A stretch of 64,000 nucleotides of DNA from Prochlorococcus sp. AG-402-G22 (GTDB lineage: Bacteria; Cyanobacteriota; Cyanobacteriia; PCC-6307; Cyanobiaceae): assembly GCA_003217035.1 (NCBI GenBank), contig QCHV01000001.1, positions 62,001-126,000 of the forward strand. The letters are read 5' to 3'. Below are positions 8,949 through 17,191 of the stretch, piece by piece. Each line of letters starts with the position of its first letter. Position 1 is the first letter of the stretch. A program made the translations under genes and the position numbers. Under the pieces are notes generated by a model. That model was not told where the DNA came from. It saw nothing but the letters and a program-made list of their open reading frames with translations, and did not search any database.

Positions 8949-9621
8949 AAGAAAACTCATCAGCCCTAATAGCATTGATAATTCTAAGTGCTGCCATTGC
9001 AGCTCCATAGCCATTGTCTATGTTTACAACTGAAAGGCCTGGCGAGCAACTTGCGAGCATCCCCCCCAAGGCAATCTCCCCCCCTTTACTAACTCCATAT
9101 CCAACAGAAACTGGAACGCCAATCACTGGCTGAGGAATCAATCCAGCCAAAACAGTTGGCAAAGAACCTTCCATTCCCGCGCAAGCAATAACAACACTTG
9201 AAGTTTCTAGTTGTTTTAAATTTCCTAAAAGTCTATGTAAACCAGCTACGCCAATATCCAAAAGAATCTTTGTCTGAATTCCATGGAAGCGTAAAGCTAA
9301 TTCCGCCTCTGCCGCAACAGGCAAATCGCTTGTCCCACCACTTAAAATAGCTACTTGGTTAATAGAGCGATGTGCTTCAATTGGGCTTCCAAGAGTGAGG
9401 CATCTGGCTTCAGGGTGAAATTCTGCTCCATTAAAAAGATCTATCAATTTATCTGCTTTTTCTTTCGAAACTCTGGTGACAAATGCTAAGTGTTTTGATT
9501 CTGAAAGACTTCTCAAAATCTCAGCTATTTGCTCGCAGGTCTTATGCTCCCCCCAAATGGCTTCTATCATGCCCAGTCTAGGAAAGCGGTCAATATCCAA
9601 CCGTGTAACTTTTCTAGTCAC
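8935..9621 (-). CDS. larB: LarB-type carboxylase (PurE-related)
   Basis: 228 residues related to the PurE class of N5-CAIR mutase but with the LarB layout: an N-terminal DxxRxxRxGxxEAIWGEHKT section, then the PurE-like domain with SGGTSDLPVAAEAE, GVAGLHRLL, CAGMEGSLPTVLAG and PVIGVPVSVGYG. In lactobacilli LarB carboxylates and hydrolyses nicotinate adenine dinucleotide in nickel-pincer cofactor synthesis. No larC, larE or larA is in this window, so the cyanobacterial role is open. GTG start at 9621 overlaps the stop of the upstream gene (GTGA), implying co-translation. Confidence 0.85.
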   Translation of the reverse strand: MTRKVTRLDIDRFPRLGMIEAIWGEHKTCEQIAEILRSLSESKHLAFVTRVSKEKADKLIDLFNGAEFHPEARCLTLGSPIEAHRSINQVAILSGGTSDLPVAAEAELALRFHGIQTKILLDIGVAGLHRLLGNLKQLETSSVVIACAGMEGSLPTVLAGLIPQPVIGVPVSVGYGVSKGGEIALGGMLASCSPGLSVVNIDNGYGAAMAALRIINAIRADEFSFKSE

Positions 9622-10067
9622 TGAGGGGAAAGTGCTCCTTCATATTTGATAGGAAAAGGGTTCCCTGTGTTTTTACCAGTAGCTTCTCTAGCCAATTTCT
9701 CAAATAATTCTTGGACTTGATCAATCTCTTCTTTTGGAATACTTTTCCATAGTTTTTTACTAGACCAAGAGATAAGCAATGTCGCCTCTTCATTATCTTT
9801 ATCCCACAAAAGTTGTCTTCCAAGAAAACCGTCTTGATTTTCCAGCCAAGGTTCCCAACTTCTCTTTTCTGCAAGCAACCAAGCCTCTCGATCCTTTTTA
9901 GGAACTCTTAAACGAAGATGCTCAACAATAGTAGTTTTAGAAGGAGAATCCACTTTGACTTGAGATGCAAATACAACCTGAGTTGTACTAAAGAAAAAAC
10001 TCATTGCACAAACCAATAATGCAAAAAGAAACAAAAAAACTGATCTTAGGTCAAGGAAAGACTTCAT
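9618..10067 (-). CDS. TIGR03792-type protein with signal peptide
   Basis: 149 residues. The N-terminus has a hydrophobic segment (SVFLFLFALLVCAMSFFF) ending near VVFASQ, consistent with a signal peptide or anchor. The rest (HLRLRVPKKDREAWLLAE, then SWEPWLENQDGFLGRQ and LLISWSSKKLWKSI) looks like the cyanobacterial TIGR03792 family, a small ferredoxin-like, monooxygenase-type fold of unknown function. It starts 2 bp after ispF and overlaps larB by 4 bp, so ispF, this gene and larB form one operon. Confidence 0.75.
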   Translation of the reverse strand: MKSFLDLRSVFLFLFALLVCAMSFFFSTTQVVFASQVKVDSPSKTTIVEHLRLRVPKKDREAWLLAEKRSWEPWLENQDGFLGRQLLWDKDNEEATLLISWSSKKLWKSIPKEEIDQVQELFEKLAREATGKNTGNPFPIKYEGALSPQ

Positions 10068-10069
10068 TT

Positions 10070-10570
10070 CTATATTTTTTCTAATAAAACAACTGCATGG
10101 CTACTAATTCCTTCTTCTCGACCTTCAGCACCTAAAGATTCATTAGTAGTTGCTTTTACACCAACCAAATCAACGTTTACATCAATTCTTGCAGCAATGT
10201 TTTTACGCATTGAATCAATATGATTCTTTAATTTTGGTCGTTCAGCTACTACTACTGAATCCACATTCACAACTCTCCAGCCTCGTTCCTTAACAAGTTT
10301 CTGAACATTTTCTAAAAGGACAAGACTATCTGCATTTTTCCATTTCGAATCAGTGGGAGGGAAAAACTTTCCAATATCTCCCAATCCAAGGGCACCTAAT
10401 AGAGCATCCATAACAGCATGAACCAATACATCAGCATCGCTATGACCATCTAGGCCTACCCCTTTTGGATGGATTAATTTAACTCCACCTAGAACAAGGT
10501 CCCTACCTGGAGTCAATCGATGAATGTCATAACCATTACCTATCCTGAACTTTGGAGAAGAAGCAGTCAT
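10070..10570 (-). CDS. ispF: 2-C-methyl-D-erythritol 2,4-cyclodiphosphate synthase
   Basis: Fifth step of the MEP isoprenoid pathway, forming the cyclodiphosphate with loss of CMP; needed for carotenoids, phytol and quinones. Motifs present: GNGYDIHRL (metal ligands Asp and His), [31 protein letters not shown] and the C-terminal [18 protein letters not shown]. Length 166 is full. First gene of the ispF - TIGR03792 - larB run. In many picocyanobacteria trmD is nearby, as here. Confidence 0.95.
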   Translation of the reverse strand: MTASSPKFRIGNGYDIHRLTPGRDLVLGGVKLIHPKGVGLDGHSDADVLVHAVMDALLGALGLGDIGKFFPPTDSKWKNADSLVLLENVQKLVKERGWRVVNVDSVVVAERPKLKNHIDSMRKNIAARIDVNVDLVGVKATTNESLGAEGREEGISSHAVVLLEKI

Positions 10571-10865
10571 ATCAATTGTTCTCAGGTTTTTAAAACGAGA
10601 TTAGACTCAAATGTAATTCAATCACAATATTCTATAGGGATTTGGGAAGGCCTAGAGATTAAGAGATTGTCCTCCAAGCAAAACTTTGAATTGAGAAAAT
10701 GATGAGCTGTAAACCATTGCTATTTTAACAAGCTGAAAGCTTACTTTTTAGTAAGTATTAGCAGTTTTGATTATTCCAACTTAATTGGAATTAGGCTTTT
10801 TCAAAAAGCCGCCTAGCAGCACAACAAGCCAATTTTTCAGGCAAATTGGTCTAAACCAAGAAATC
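10571..10865. other. Intergenic region with two inverted repeats
   Basis: No convincing protein gene in these 295 bases. Two inverted repeats stand out: ATTCCAA (10773-10779) with TTGGAAT (10785-10791) around a 5-nt loop, and directly after it GGCTTTTT (10794-10801) with AAAAAGCC (10803-10810) around a single base. Neither is followed by a long T-run on the plus strand. They could be an attenuator or processing site ahead of the 29-codon reading frame at 10866, or a terminator read from the opposite strand. Confidence 0.35.
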
Positions 10866-10955
10866 ATGAACCTAAACACTTTCCTATTAATGCTCTTAGT
10901 AGTAGCCGCCTATACGAACTTATACATAACAATCAAAAATAGAGGTAAACGATAG
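10866..10955 (+). CDS. Possible 29-residue membrane micropeptide
   Basis: An ATG-started frame of 29 codons: MNLNTFLLMLLVVAAYTN, then LYITIKNRGKR and TAG. It has one hydrophobic helix and a basic end, the layout of small thylakoid or photosystem-type subunits, with a negative/neutral N-terminus and positive-inside C-terminus. It is too short to be sure. Against it: no strong ribosome-binding site (AAGAAATC precedes). For it: the frame stands alone in an otherwise empty 500-bp gap. Confidence 0.35.
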   Translation: MNLNTFLLMLLVVAAYTNLYITIKNRGKR

Positions 10956-11079
10956 GTCCTTATGAAACTATTAATTTAAAAATGGGATGCATCTAAAAAG
11001 CTAATTCTTTAACTCCATCTGGGATCCAATCTTCTAAGAGTTAACTTCTTGAATTACGAGTTATATTTCATAGACTTCT

Positions 11080-11862
11080 TTACCAATCTGGATAAAGATC
11101 ATATCCATTATCAATACGGGATTGCAACTCATTCGTACCACTTAACCCTCTATAGGAGCTATCAGATGTTTTTTGAACAAGCCATTGATAATAAAGGTCA
11201 GGTCGTCGAGCTTTTGTGCGTAGTTCTTGTTGGTCTTGCCTCCATTTCAGAATCTCATTGTGATTTCCACTTCGAAGTATCTCTGGAACATTCATTCCAT
11301 TAAAACTTGCTGGGCGCGTATATTGCGGATGTTCAAGAAGATACCTTGAATGACTCTCCTCAACAAGAGATTGCGAATCTCCAACAGTCCCAGGCAACAA
11401 ACGCACTACTCCATTAATAATTGACATCGCAGGTAATTCTCCTCCAGTAAGAATTACATCGCCAATGGAAACCTCTTCATCAGCAAGAGTCCTAATCCTT
11501 TCATCAAAGCCTTCATACTGGCCGCAGATAAGAACAAGCTGTTCATATTTCGACCAATCCAAAAGTTTTTTTTGCGAAAGAGCTTGGCCCTGTGGAGTCA
11601 TCAATAAAACCCTCCTTTTCAAACCCGAAGGGATGGCCTGGAATGCTGCAAAAAAAGGTTCTGGCTTAAGAACCATCCCTGCTCCACCTCCGTAAGGCTC
11701 ATCATCTACTTTTCTATAGCTATCAACAGTAAAATCCCTAGGGTTATGAATATGCAATTCTGCTATTCCCGAAGAAAGAGCTCGGCCAATTACACCAAGA
11801 TCTTTCAACCCAGAAAAAGCTTGAGGGGAAAGACTTAAAACATCTATACGAAATCCGCTCAT
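11080..11862 (-). CDS. trmD: tRNA (guanine-37-N1)-methyltransferase
   Basis: Methylates G37 next to the anticodon of tRNAs with G36, preventing frameshifts. SPOUT-fold motifs: VDDEPYGGGAGMVLKPEP, LICGQYEGFDERI (the knot) and SIGDVILTGGELPAM. About 260 residues when started at the ATG at 11862, four bases after the era stop; the open frame further upstream overlaps era and is not typical. The C-terminus, after RTKARRPDLYYQW, carries about 30 extra residues beyond the usual end. Confidence 0.93.
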   Translation of the reverse strand: MSGFRIDVLSLSPQAFSGLKDLGVIGRALSSGIAELHIHNPRDFTVDSYRKVDDEPYGGGAGMVLKPEPFFAAFQAIPSGLKRRVLLMTPQGQALSQKKLLDWSKYEQLVLICGQYEGFDERIRTLADEEVSIGDVILTGGELPAMSIINGVVRLLPGTVGDSQSLVEESHSRYLLEHPQYTRPASFNGMNVPEILRSGNHNEILKWRQDQQELRTKARRPDLYYQWLVQKTSDSSYRGLSGTNELQSRIDNGYDLYPDW

Positions 11863-11866
11863 ATAA

Positions 11867-12811
11867 TTAATCCCCCTTGTAACCAAGCTCTGCCAAACTC
11901 CCTGGCTTACTTCTCCAATGGGGAACAACTTTTACAAACAATTCAAGGTAAACAGAAGCATTAATAAAAGTCTCCATTTGAAGTCTAGCTCCCCTCCCAA
12001 TTGTCCTTAACATTGCCCCCCCTTTGCCAATCAAAATACCCTTCTGGCTTTTTCGCTCAACCAACACAGTTGCCAAAATCGCAGTATGCCCACTTTTGGC
12101 ATTTTTGCCATTACTGGGAGGGACTTCTTGTATTCGATCAATCTTTACAGCAACACTATGAGGTATTTCTTCTCTTGTATGAAGCAAAACTTGTTCTCGA
12201 ATTAATTCACTGAGTAAAGTTTCTTCAGACTGATCTGAAATCATTCCTGATGGAAACAGCTGTGACCCAATTGGCAACCCTTTTGAGATGGCTTCTACTA
12301 AGCCTGCGCATCCATCTTCACTAATTGCACTACAGCAAAAAATTGGCCAATCAAATGTTGGAAATAAATTCTTATACTCTTCCTTTCTCTCTTGAAATTT
12401 TTCTTTTTCAAGCAAATCCCATTTATTTAATACTATTAATACTGGCTTCTTATGTTCTTGCAACAATTTCACGACGTATGCATCCCCTTTGCCTGGAGGA
12501 TGGCACCCCTCAAAAACAATCAAAAGACTATCAACTTCACTAATTGATTTTCTAGAGCTCTGAACTAATCGTTTCCCCAACAAATGATGTGGCTTATGAA
12601 TTCCAGGTGTATCAATAAATATCACCTGTGCGCTTTGAGTAGTCAAAACAGCTCTTAGTCGATTGCGAGTGGTCTGAGCCACAGGAGAAGTAATTGCAAT
12701 TTTTTCTCCAACAAGCTTGTTAAGCAAAGTTGATTTGCCTACATTGGGCCTTCCAATCAAAGCCACAAATCCTGATCTATAACCCTTTTGACTAATCTCA
12801 GGTAAAGACAT
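11867..12811 (-). CDS. era: GTPase Era
   Basis: Essential GTPase that binds the 3' end of 16S rRNA and assists 30S maturation. G1 GRPNVGKST at residues 20-28, G3 DTPGIH near 72, G4 NKWD near 128, then a C-terminal KH domain with GKGGAMLRTIGRGARLQME. Length 314 is normal. It reads into trmD after a 4-bp gap, so the two are co-transcribed. Divergent from the unknown gene at 12861 with 49 bp between. Confidence 0.95.
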   Translation of the reverse strand: MSLPEISQKGYRSGFVALIGRPNVGKSTLLNKLVGEKIAITSPVAQTTRNRLRAVLTTQSAQVIFIDTPGIHKPHHLLGKRLVQSSRKSISEVDSLLIVFEGCHPPGKGDAYVVKLLQEHKKPVLIVLNKWDLLEKEKFQERKEEYKNLFPTFDWPIFCCSAISEDGCAGLVEAISKGLPIGSQLFPSGMISDQSEETLLSELIREQVLLHTREEIPHSVAVKIDRIQEVPPSNGKNAKSGHTAILATVLVERKSQKGILIGKGGAMLRTIGRGARLQMETFINASVYLELFVKVVPHWRSKPGSLAELGYKGD

Positions 12812-12860
12812 GACGGGGAAGCACCTATCTATAGCCTGACTCCAAACGTCTCATAAAGCT

Positions 12861-13379
12861 ATGAAAAAAGAAAAAAACACTTTTGAAGAATCTTTGAAAA
12901 TCGCATTGCTTTTTTGCAATGCTTGGGATCAAGAAGAACTAAGCGATGAAATACTTGCAGATAAAATTTCAGATCTTATAAAAACTGAAAATGGCGCAAG
13001 AGGATTTTTTGTAATAAGTCTTTCAAGCGATTCCCCTCTAATGGATAGACTTCCTGATCCAATAGTGCAAAAGCTAAGGTTTGGTGGGGATCTTATTGTT
13101 GATTTAACAGTAAGGAATTTAACGATGAGTTCAGCAATGGCTGTTACTCATAAGAGGAACAAACAATTTGACCAGGAAAATAGTTCCAAAAGAATACAGA
13201 GAAGATGTATTGAGCTTTTAAGGCTTTTAGAACCAAAACTAGTTAAAAACAGAATAGAGAGTTTACTAGAAGGGACAAAAGGTATTGGCAAAGATGTAAT
13301 TTTCTTGAAAAGGTGGGGCTATGACAATGAACAAATTCAATCTATAGTCTCAGCAATTAATTCAATTCCAGAAAACTAA
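12861..13379 (+). CDS. Conserved-type cyanobacterial protein, unknown function
   Basis: 172 residues, soluble, with alternating acidic and basic helices: FEESLKIALLFCNAWDQEEL, then RGFFVISLSSDSPLMDRLP, LTVRNLTMSSAMAVTHKR and RIQRRCIELLRLLEPKL. I do not recognise a domain with a known activity; genes of this size facing era occur in other picocyanobacteria. ATG start at 12861. Its stop codon lies inside the left arm of the strong hairpin terminator at 13376-13417. Confidence 0.7.
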   Translation: MKKEKNTFEESLKIALLFCNAWDQEELSDEILADKISDLIKTENGARGFFVISLSSDSPLMDRLPDPIVQKLRFGGDLIVDLTVRNLTMSSAMAVTHKRNKQFDQENSSKRIQRRCIELLRLLEPKLVKNRIESLLEGTKGIGKDVIFLKRWGYDNEQIQSIVSAINSIPEN

Positions 13380-13417
13380 AAAAGTAGCCTGGGAATAATC
13401 CCAGGCTACTTTTTTAG
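13376..13417. terminator. Perfect 19-bp bidirectional terminator
   Basis: An uninterrupted inverted repeat: arms 13376-13394 and 13399-13417 with an ATAA loop. The GC-rich core AGCCTGGGA / TCCCAGGCT is flanked by six A on the left and six T on the right, so it ends transcription in either direction. It serves the convergent genes at 12861-13379 (+) and 13434-14171 (-). The stop codon of the plus-strand gene is part of the arm. Confidence 0.93.
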
Positions 13418-13433
13418 AGAAATCAATTTGCAA

Positions 13434-14171
13434 CTAATCTCTACGACCGCCACCCTGTAGAGCAATGATTAAACGCAATATAAATACAAACAAGTTTATA
13501 TAAGTTAAATACATACCAAGAGCACCTGCGAGATATTGCTCATCGTTATATCTCCTTGGCATTGTATAGAAATCAACAAATGACATCCCTACAAAAAGAA
13601 CTGTCCCAAAGCCCGCAATCATTAATTCAAAGCCAGTGCCCGCAAACATTCCTGGTGCAAAGAAGGAACCAATCAATTGAACAACTATTGCAAGTATTAG
13701 GCCCATAAGACCTAAGCCAACAACGTTTGATAGGGCTTGCCCCACGCTATCGCTCATCCTGCTTCCAACTGAGGAAGCAACAACAAAAGTAATTCCTGTA
13801 GCAAAAGCTGCGATACCTATTGATCCAATACCAGCAGTGCCTATTGCAATTGCAACAATCCCACTAAGTGTAAAGCCTGTTAAAACGCTAAAGGCAGTTA
13901 AAAGTGGCAAAGCCTTGCTGTTGTTTGCATTATTTGCAGCGCTTGTTGCCATAAAAAACAGCACAATTTCGCCAATAAATGCCACGAGAGCTAATGGTTG
14001 AAATAAGGCTGGATTAGAAGCTAATAGTGTAAGACCACTAAGAACTCCTAAAGCTGTCAATAGCATTCCTCCACCTACATAGGGGAGAGCTTTGTTTACG
14101 ACATTTGGGCCAACCAATGCGCTTGATTGCGCTTCGCGTATAGCCTGTTGAAAATTACTACTAGCTGGCAT
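13434..14171 (-). CDS. BAX inhibitor-1 (TMBIM/YccA) family membrane protein
   Basis: 245 residues with about seven hydrophobic segments starting near residue 30 (YVGGGMLLTALGVLSGLTLL). Typical features are NANNSKALPLLTAFSVLTGF and the C-terminal FVDFYTMPRRYNDEQYLAGALGMYLTYINLFVFI region containing charged residues between helices, given here in outline. Bacterial members are proton-sensitive calcium leak channels or protease modulators (YccA with FtsH); in cyanobacteria the role is unknown. Monocistronic, ending at the bidirectional terminator. Confidence 0.82.
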   Translation of the reverse strand: MPASSNFQQAIREAQSSALVGPNVVNKALPYVGGGMLLTALGVLSGLTLLASNPALFQPLALVAFIGEIVLFFMATSAANNANNSKALPLLTAFSVLTGFTLSGIVAIAIGTAGIGSIGIAAFATGITFVVASSVGSRMSDSVGQALSNVVGLGLMGLILAIVVQLIGSFFAPGMFAGTGFELMIAGFGTVLFVGMSFVDFYTMPRRYNDEQYLAGALGMYLTYINLFVFILRLIIALQGGGRRD

Positions 14172-14246
14172 AGCTAACCAGTTAAACTTAATAGTTACTT
14201 TGGCAGAAAAAATAATAATTGCGCACTTTATGTTGTGCGGATGTCA

Positions 14247-15218
14247 CTATCGCTTCTCTTTCTTTGAATATGCTTCTACTACTCTTTGTACAAGCTGATG
14301 CCTAACAATATCTGCAGACGTAAGCCGGCAAGTAGCTATCCCCTTGACTTGTTGCAAAATCTGAACCGCTTCTACTAAGCCACTTTGCTGCCCAGCGGGA
14401 AGATCAATTTGTGTTATATCCCCAGTAACAACCATTCGAGACCTCTCGCCAAGTCTTGTTAAAACCATTCTCATTTGAGCAGAAGTAGTATTTTGAGCCT
14501 CATCAAGGATCACAAAAGCATCTTCAAGAGTTCTTCCTCGCATATAAGCCAAAGGAGCAACCTCAATTAATCCCTTATCAAGCAAATTTGATGTTTTTTC
14601 TAAGCCAAGCAGAGTATGAAGAGCATCATAAAGGGGCCTTAAATATGGATCTACTTTTTGCTGAAGATCACCCGGCAAGAAGCCAAGTCTTTCGCCTGCC
14701 TCCACAGCTGGTCTGGTGAGAACAATTCTTTCTATTTTTCTTTCAGTCAACATTCGAACTGCAAGAACTGCTGCCAAAAAAGTTTTGCCAGTGCCAGCAG
14801 GTCCTAAAGCAAAAGTTAAATCATGAGCTTCCATTGCTTCTAAATAAGCTTTTTGCCTAATAGTTCTTGGTCTTAAAAGATTTCCTCTTTGGCTCCTTGC
14901 GACAACATGATCGGCTAAAAGTGCATGATCCGTTTTCCTCCCAGCATCTAAAGATGTAAGCGCTGCCTGTAAATCAACTGCTGAGACAGATTGCCCCTCT
15001 TGCCAAATAGGTCGCACCAATTCAACCAAAGCTGCTGCTCTTTCAAGTTGATTGGAGAGACCACTTATCTCTAATTGCAATCCACGAAGAACTATAGAAG
15101 CTCCGGTAATAGTCTCCAATCGATGCAGTGTTGATTGACCAGCACCAGCAAGGGCAATGGCTGCATCCGAATGAGGTAAATCAATTGAGAAACGTCCTTT
15201 GGACGTTACGTCAGACAT
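14247..15218 (-). CDS. phoH: PhoH family ATPase
   Basis: Single P-loop ATPase of the PhoH/PhoL type, 323 residues. A short N-terminal KH-like part is followed by the ATPase with Walker A GPAGTGKT at residues 139-146, Walker B FVILDEAQN and the sensor VVTGDITQIDLP. Members are associated with RNA metabolism and, in some bacteria, phosphate starvation; no Pho box can be claimed here. Located 7 bp after rpsP on the same strand, suggesting an ffh-rpsP-phoH transcript. Confidence 0.9.
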   Translation of the reverse strand: MSDVTSKGRFSIDLPHSDAAIALAGAGQSTLHRLETITGASIVLRGLQLEISGLSNQLERAAALVELVRPIWQEGQSVSAVDLQAALTSLDAGRKTDHALLADHVVARSQRGNLLRPRTIRQKAYLEAMEAHDLTFALGPAGTGKTFLAAVLAVRMLTERKIERIVLTRPAVEAGERLGFLPGDLQQKVDPYLRPLYDALHTLLGLEKTSNLLDKGLIEVAPLAYMRGRTLEDAFVILDEAQNTTSAQMRMVLTRLGERSRMVVTGDITQIDLPAGQQSGLVEAVQILQQVKGIATCRLTSADIVRHQLVQRVVEAYSKKEKR

Positions 15219-15225
15219 AAAATCC

Positions 15226-15606
15226 TTACTCTTCAGAAGTTTCTATTGGAGACTCATCTTTTGCTACAGGCTCTACTTTTTCTATTTTTTCTTCTGTAGC
15301 CTTTTTAGAAACTGATTTCCTAGCCAATGCCTGCTTGGCTTTTCCAGTTTTCTCAGCTGGTCTAATAGTTTTTTCTAAAAGTCCACCTTTCTCAAGCAGA
15401 GATCTGACAGCATCTGTAGGTTGAGCTCCTTGACTCAAACGTAATCGTAGGGCCTCAGTATCTAACCTGGTCTCTTTGGTGCGAGGGTTGTAGAAGCCTA
15501 GTTCCTCAAGAGGCCTACCATCTCGGCGAGAGGTGCTATTACAAGCAACCAAACGAAAGCTTGCTTCTCTTTTTTTACCAAACCGCTTCAGGCGAAGCTT
15601 GATCAT
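15226..15606 (-). CDS. rpsP: 30S ribosomal protein S16
   Basis: Ribosomal protein binding 16S rRNA in the body of the 30S subunit. The start [14 protein letters not shown] at 15606 fits the family; the frame is open for 19 further codons upstream but those residues are not S16-like. The S16 domain covers the first 80 residues ([35 protein letters not shown]). A 40-residue Lys/Ala/Glu-rich tail ending in PIETSEE follows, a known feature of cyanobacterial S16. It lies between ffh and phoH. Confidence 0.95.
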   Translation of the reverse strand: MIKLRLKRFGKKREASFRLVACNSTSRRDGRPLEELGFYNPRTKETRLDTEALRLRLSQGAQPTDAVRSLLEKGGLLEKTIRPAEKTGKAKQALARKSVSKKATEEKIEKVEPVAKDESPIETSEE

Positions 15607-15688
15607 CTTGTGTTTACTTCTGGGTAAGTGTGATTGTATGACAGGTGAAAAAACACTTGCCAAAGTTACAGCTTAACTTGTTGTGGGT

Positions 15689-17140
15689 TCATAAGTCTCC
15701 AAACCCCTTCTTTTTCTTATAAGGACGTTGTCTGCGAGGCGATCCTCCACCTGCCCCATTCCCAGGTCTGCCTGAGAATTGGCCTCCGTCCATCCCAGGC
15801 AGACCCATGCCCCCTCCAAGACCTGGCATTCCTGGCATTCCTCCACCTGTTGACATTTGTTTCATCATACCTCTCATTTTCTGAAAATCAGCCAAAACCT
15901 TATCTACATCTACAGCTTTATGACCACTGCCTAGAGCAACTCTCCTGCGTCGAGAAGGTTGTGATGCCAATAATTCTGGATGTGTTCTTTCTGTTGGAGT
16001 CATTGAGCCAATCATCGCCTCAATACGTTTCAACTGATCTTCTCCACTTTTAATCATTTGATCATCAATCTTATTCATCCCAGGGATCATTTTCATCAAG
16101 CCACCTAAAGAGCCCATTCTTTTAATCAAACGCATTTGTTTTACGAAATCCGAGAAATCAAAACTCGCCTCCTGAAATTTCTTTTGCATTATTTCTGCAT
16201 CTGCAATCTCAACTTCTTTCTGAGCTTTCTCTACCAGTGTTAAAACATCTCCCATCCCAAGGATTCTGCTAGCCATTCTTTCTGGATGAAATGGCTGCAA
16301 TGCCTCTACTTTTTCCCCTGTACCAATAAATTTAATAGGCTTACCACTGATTTTTCTAATCGAAAGGGCTGCTCCACCTCTCGAATCACCATCTAGTTTT
16401 GTAAGAACAGAGCCAGTAATACCAACCTTTTCATGAAAAGACCTGGTTAATTCTGCGGCCTCCTGGCCAATCATGGAATCAACTACCAACAAAACCTCAT
16501 CAGGGTTAACAGCAGACCGAATTCGAACCATCTCGTCCATCATTTCTGTGTCTATCTGAAGTCTCCCTGCTGTATCTACTAAAAGCGTGTCAAATCCCTC
16601 TTCCCTAGCCTTCTTTAGCCCAGAAGATGATATTTCTTCAGGTTTTAGATTTTCACCAAGACTAAAAACCTCTACATCAATTTGCTTTCCTAAGGCTGTC
16701 AATTGATCGATCGCCGCTGGTCTATAAACATCAGCAGCAACCATTAGAGCTTTTCTACCCAGATCCTTTAAATGCAACGCAAGCTTTGCAGTAGCAGTGG
16801 TTTTTCCTGCTCCTTGCAAACCAGCCATAAGTATTACCGTCGGTTTTTCTTCAACATCTGCCAATGGGGAATTGCCACCTCCCATAACTGCTACTAATTC
16901 TTGATGTACTACTTCTATAAATTTCTGCCCTGGATTTACTCCTCTGACTACTTCTGCACCAATTGCTTTTTCGCGAACTTCCTCAACAAAATCCTTAACC
17001 ACTGACAAACTTACATCAGCTTCTAGCAACGCCCTTCGAACTTGTTTTAGAGCTGCTCCTACATTCTCTTCACTAATTTTATTCTCCCCCTTAAGCCCTT
17101 TAATAGCAGCATCAAAGCTTGCTGAAAGATCATCAAACAT
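15689..17140 (-). CDS. ffh: Signal recognition particle protein Ffh (SRP54)
   Basis: GTPase that binds signal sequences of nascent membrane and exported proteins and hands the ribosome to FtsY. N and G domains with GLQGAGKTT at residues 107-115, DTAGRLQ, TKLDGDSRGG; then the methionine-rich M domain (KQMRLIKRMGSLGGLMKMIP). The C-terminus is a Gly/Met/Pro-rich tail (MPGMPGLGGGMGLPG) ending in basic KKKKGFGDL. Length 483. The SRP RNA partner is encoded at 43.9 kb in this window. Confidence 0.96.
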   Translation of the reverse strand: MFDDLSASFDAAIKGLKGENKISEENVGAALKQVRRALLEADVSLSVVKDFVEEVREKAIGAEVVRGVNPGQKFIEVVHQELVAVMGGGNSPLADVEEKPTVILMAGLQGAGKTTATAKLALHLKDLGRKALMVAADVYRPAAIDQLTALGKQIDVEVFSLGENLKPEEISSSGLKKAREEGFDTLLVDTAGRLQIDTEMMDEMVRIRSAVNPDEVLLVVDSMIGQEAAELTRSFHEKVGITGSVLTKLDGDSRGGAALSIRKISGKPIKFIGTGEKVEALQPFHPERMASRILGMGDVLTLVEKAQKEVEIADAEIMQKKFQEASFDFSDFVKQMRLIKRMGSLGGLMKMIPGMNKIDDQMIKSGEDQLKRIEAMIGSMTPTERTHPELLASQPSRRRRVALGSGHKAVDVDKVLADFQKMRGMMKQMSTGGGMPGMPGLGGGMGLPGMDGGQFSGRPGNGAGGGSPRRQRPYKKKKGFGDL

Positions 17141-17191
17141 TACAGTTCAGATTGAAATCTATTTAGGATATTGTTTAGCATTTTACTGGAT

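Noticed and set aside
10980-11045. A short reverse-strand frame ending LEDWIPDGVKELAF after trmD
   Set aside because: It reads like a protein end, but an in-frame stop is only 16 codons upstream and no start codon precedes; at most a remnant.
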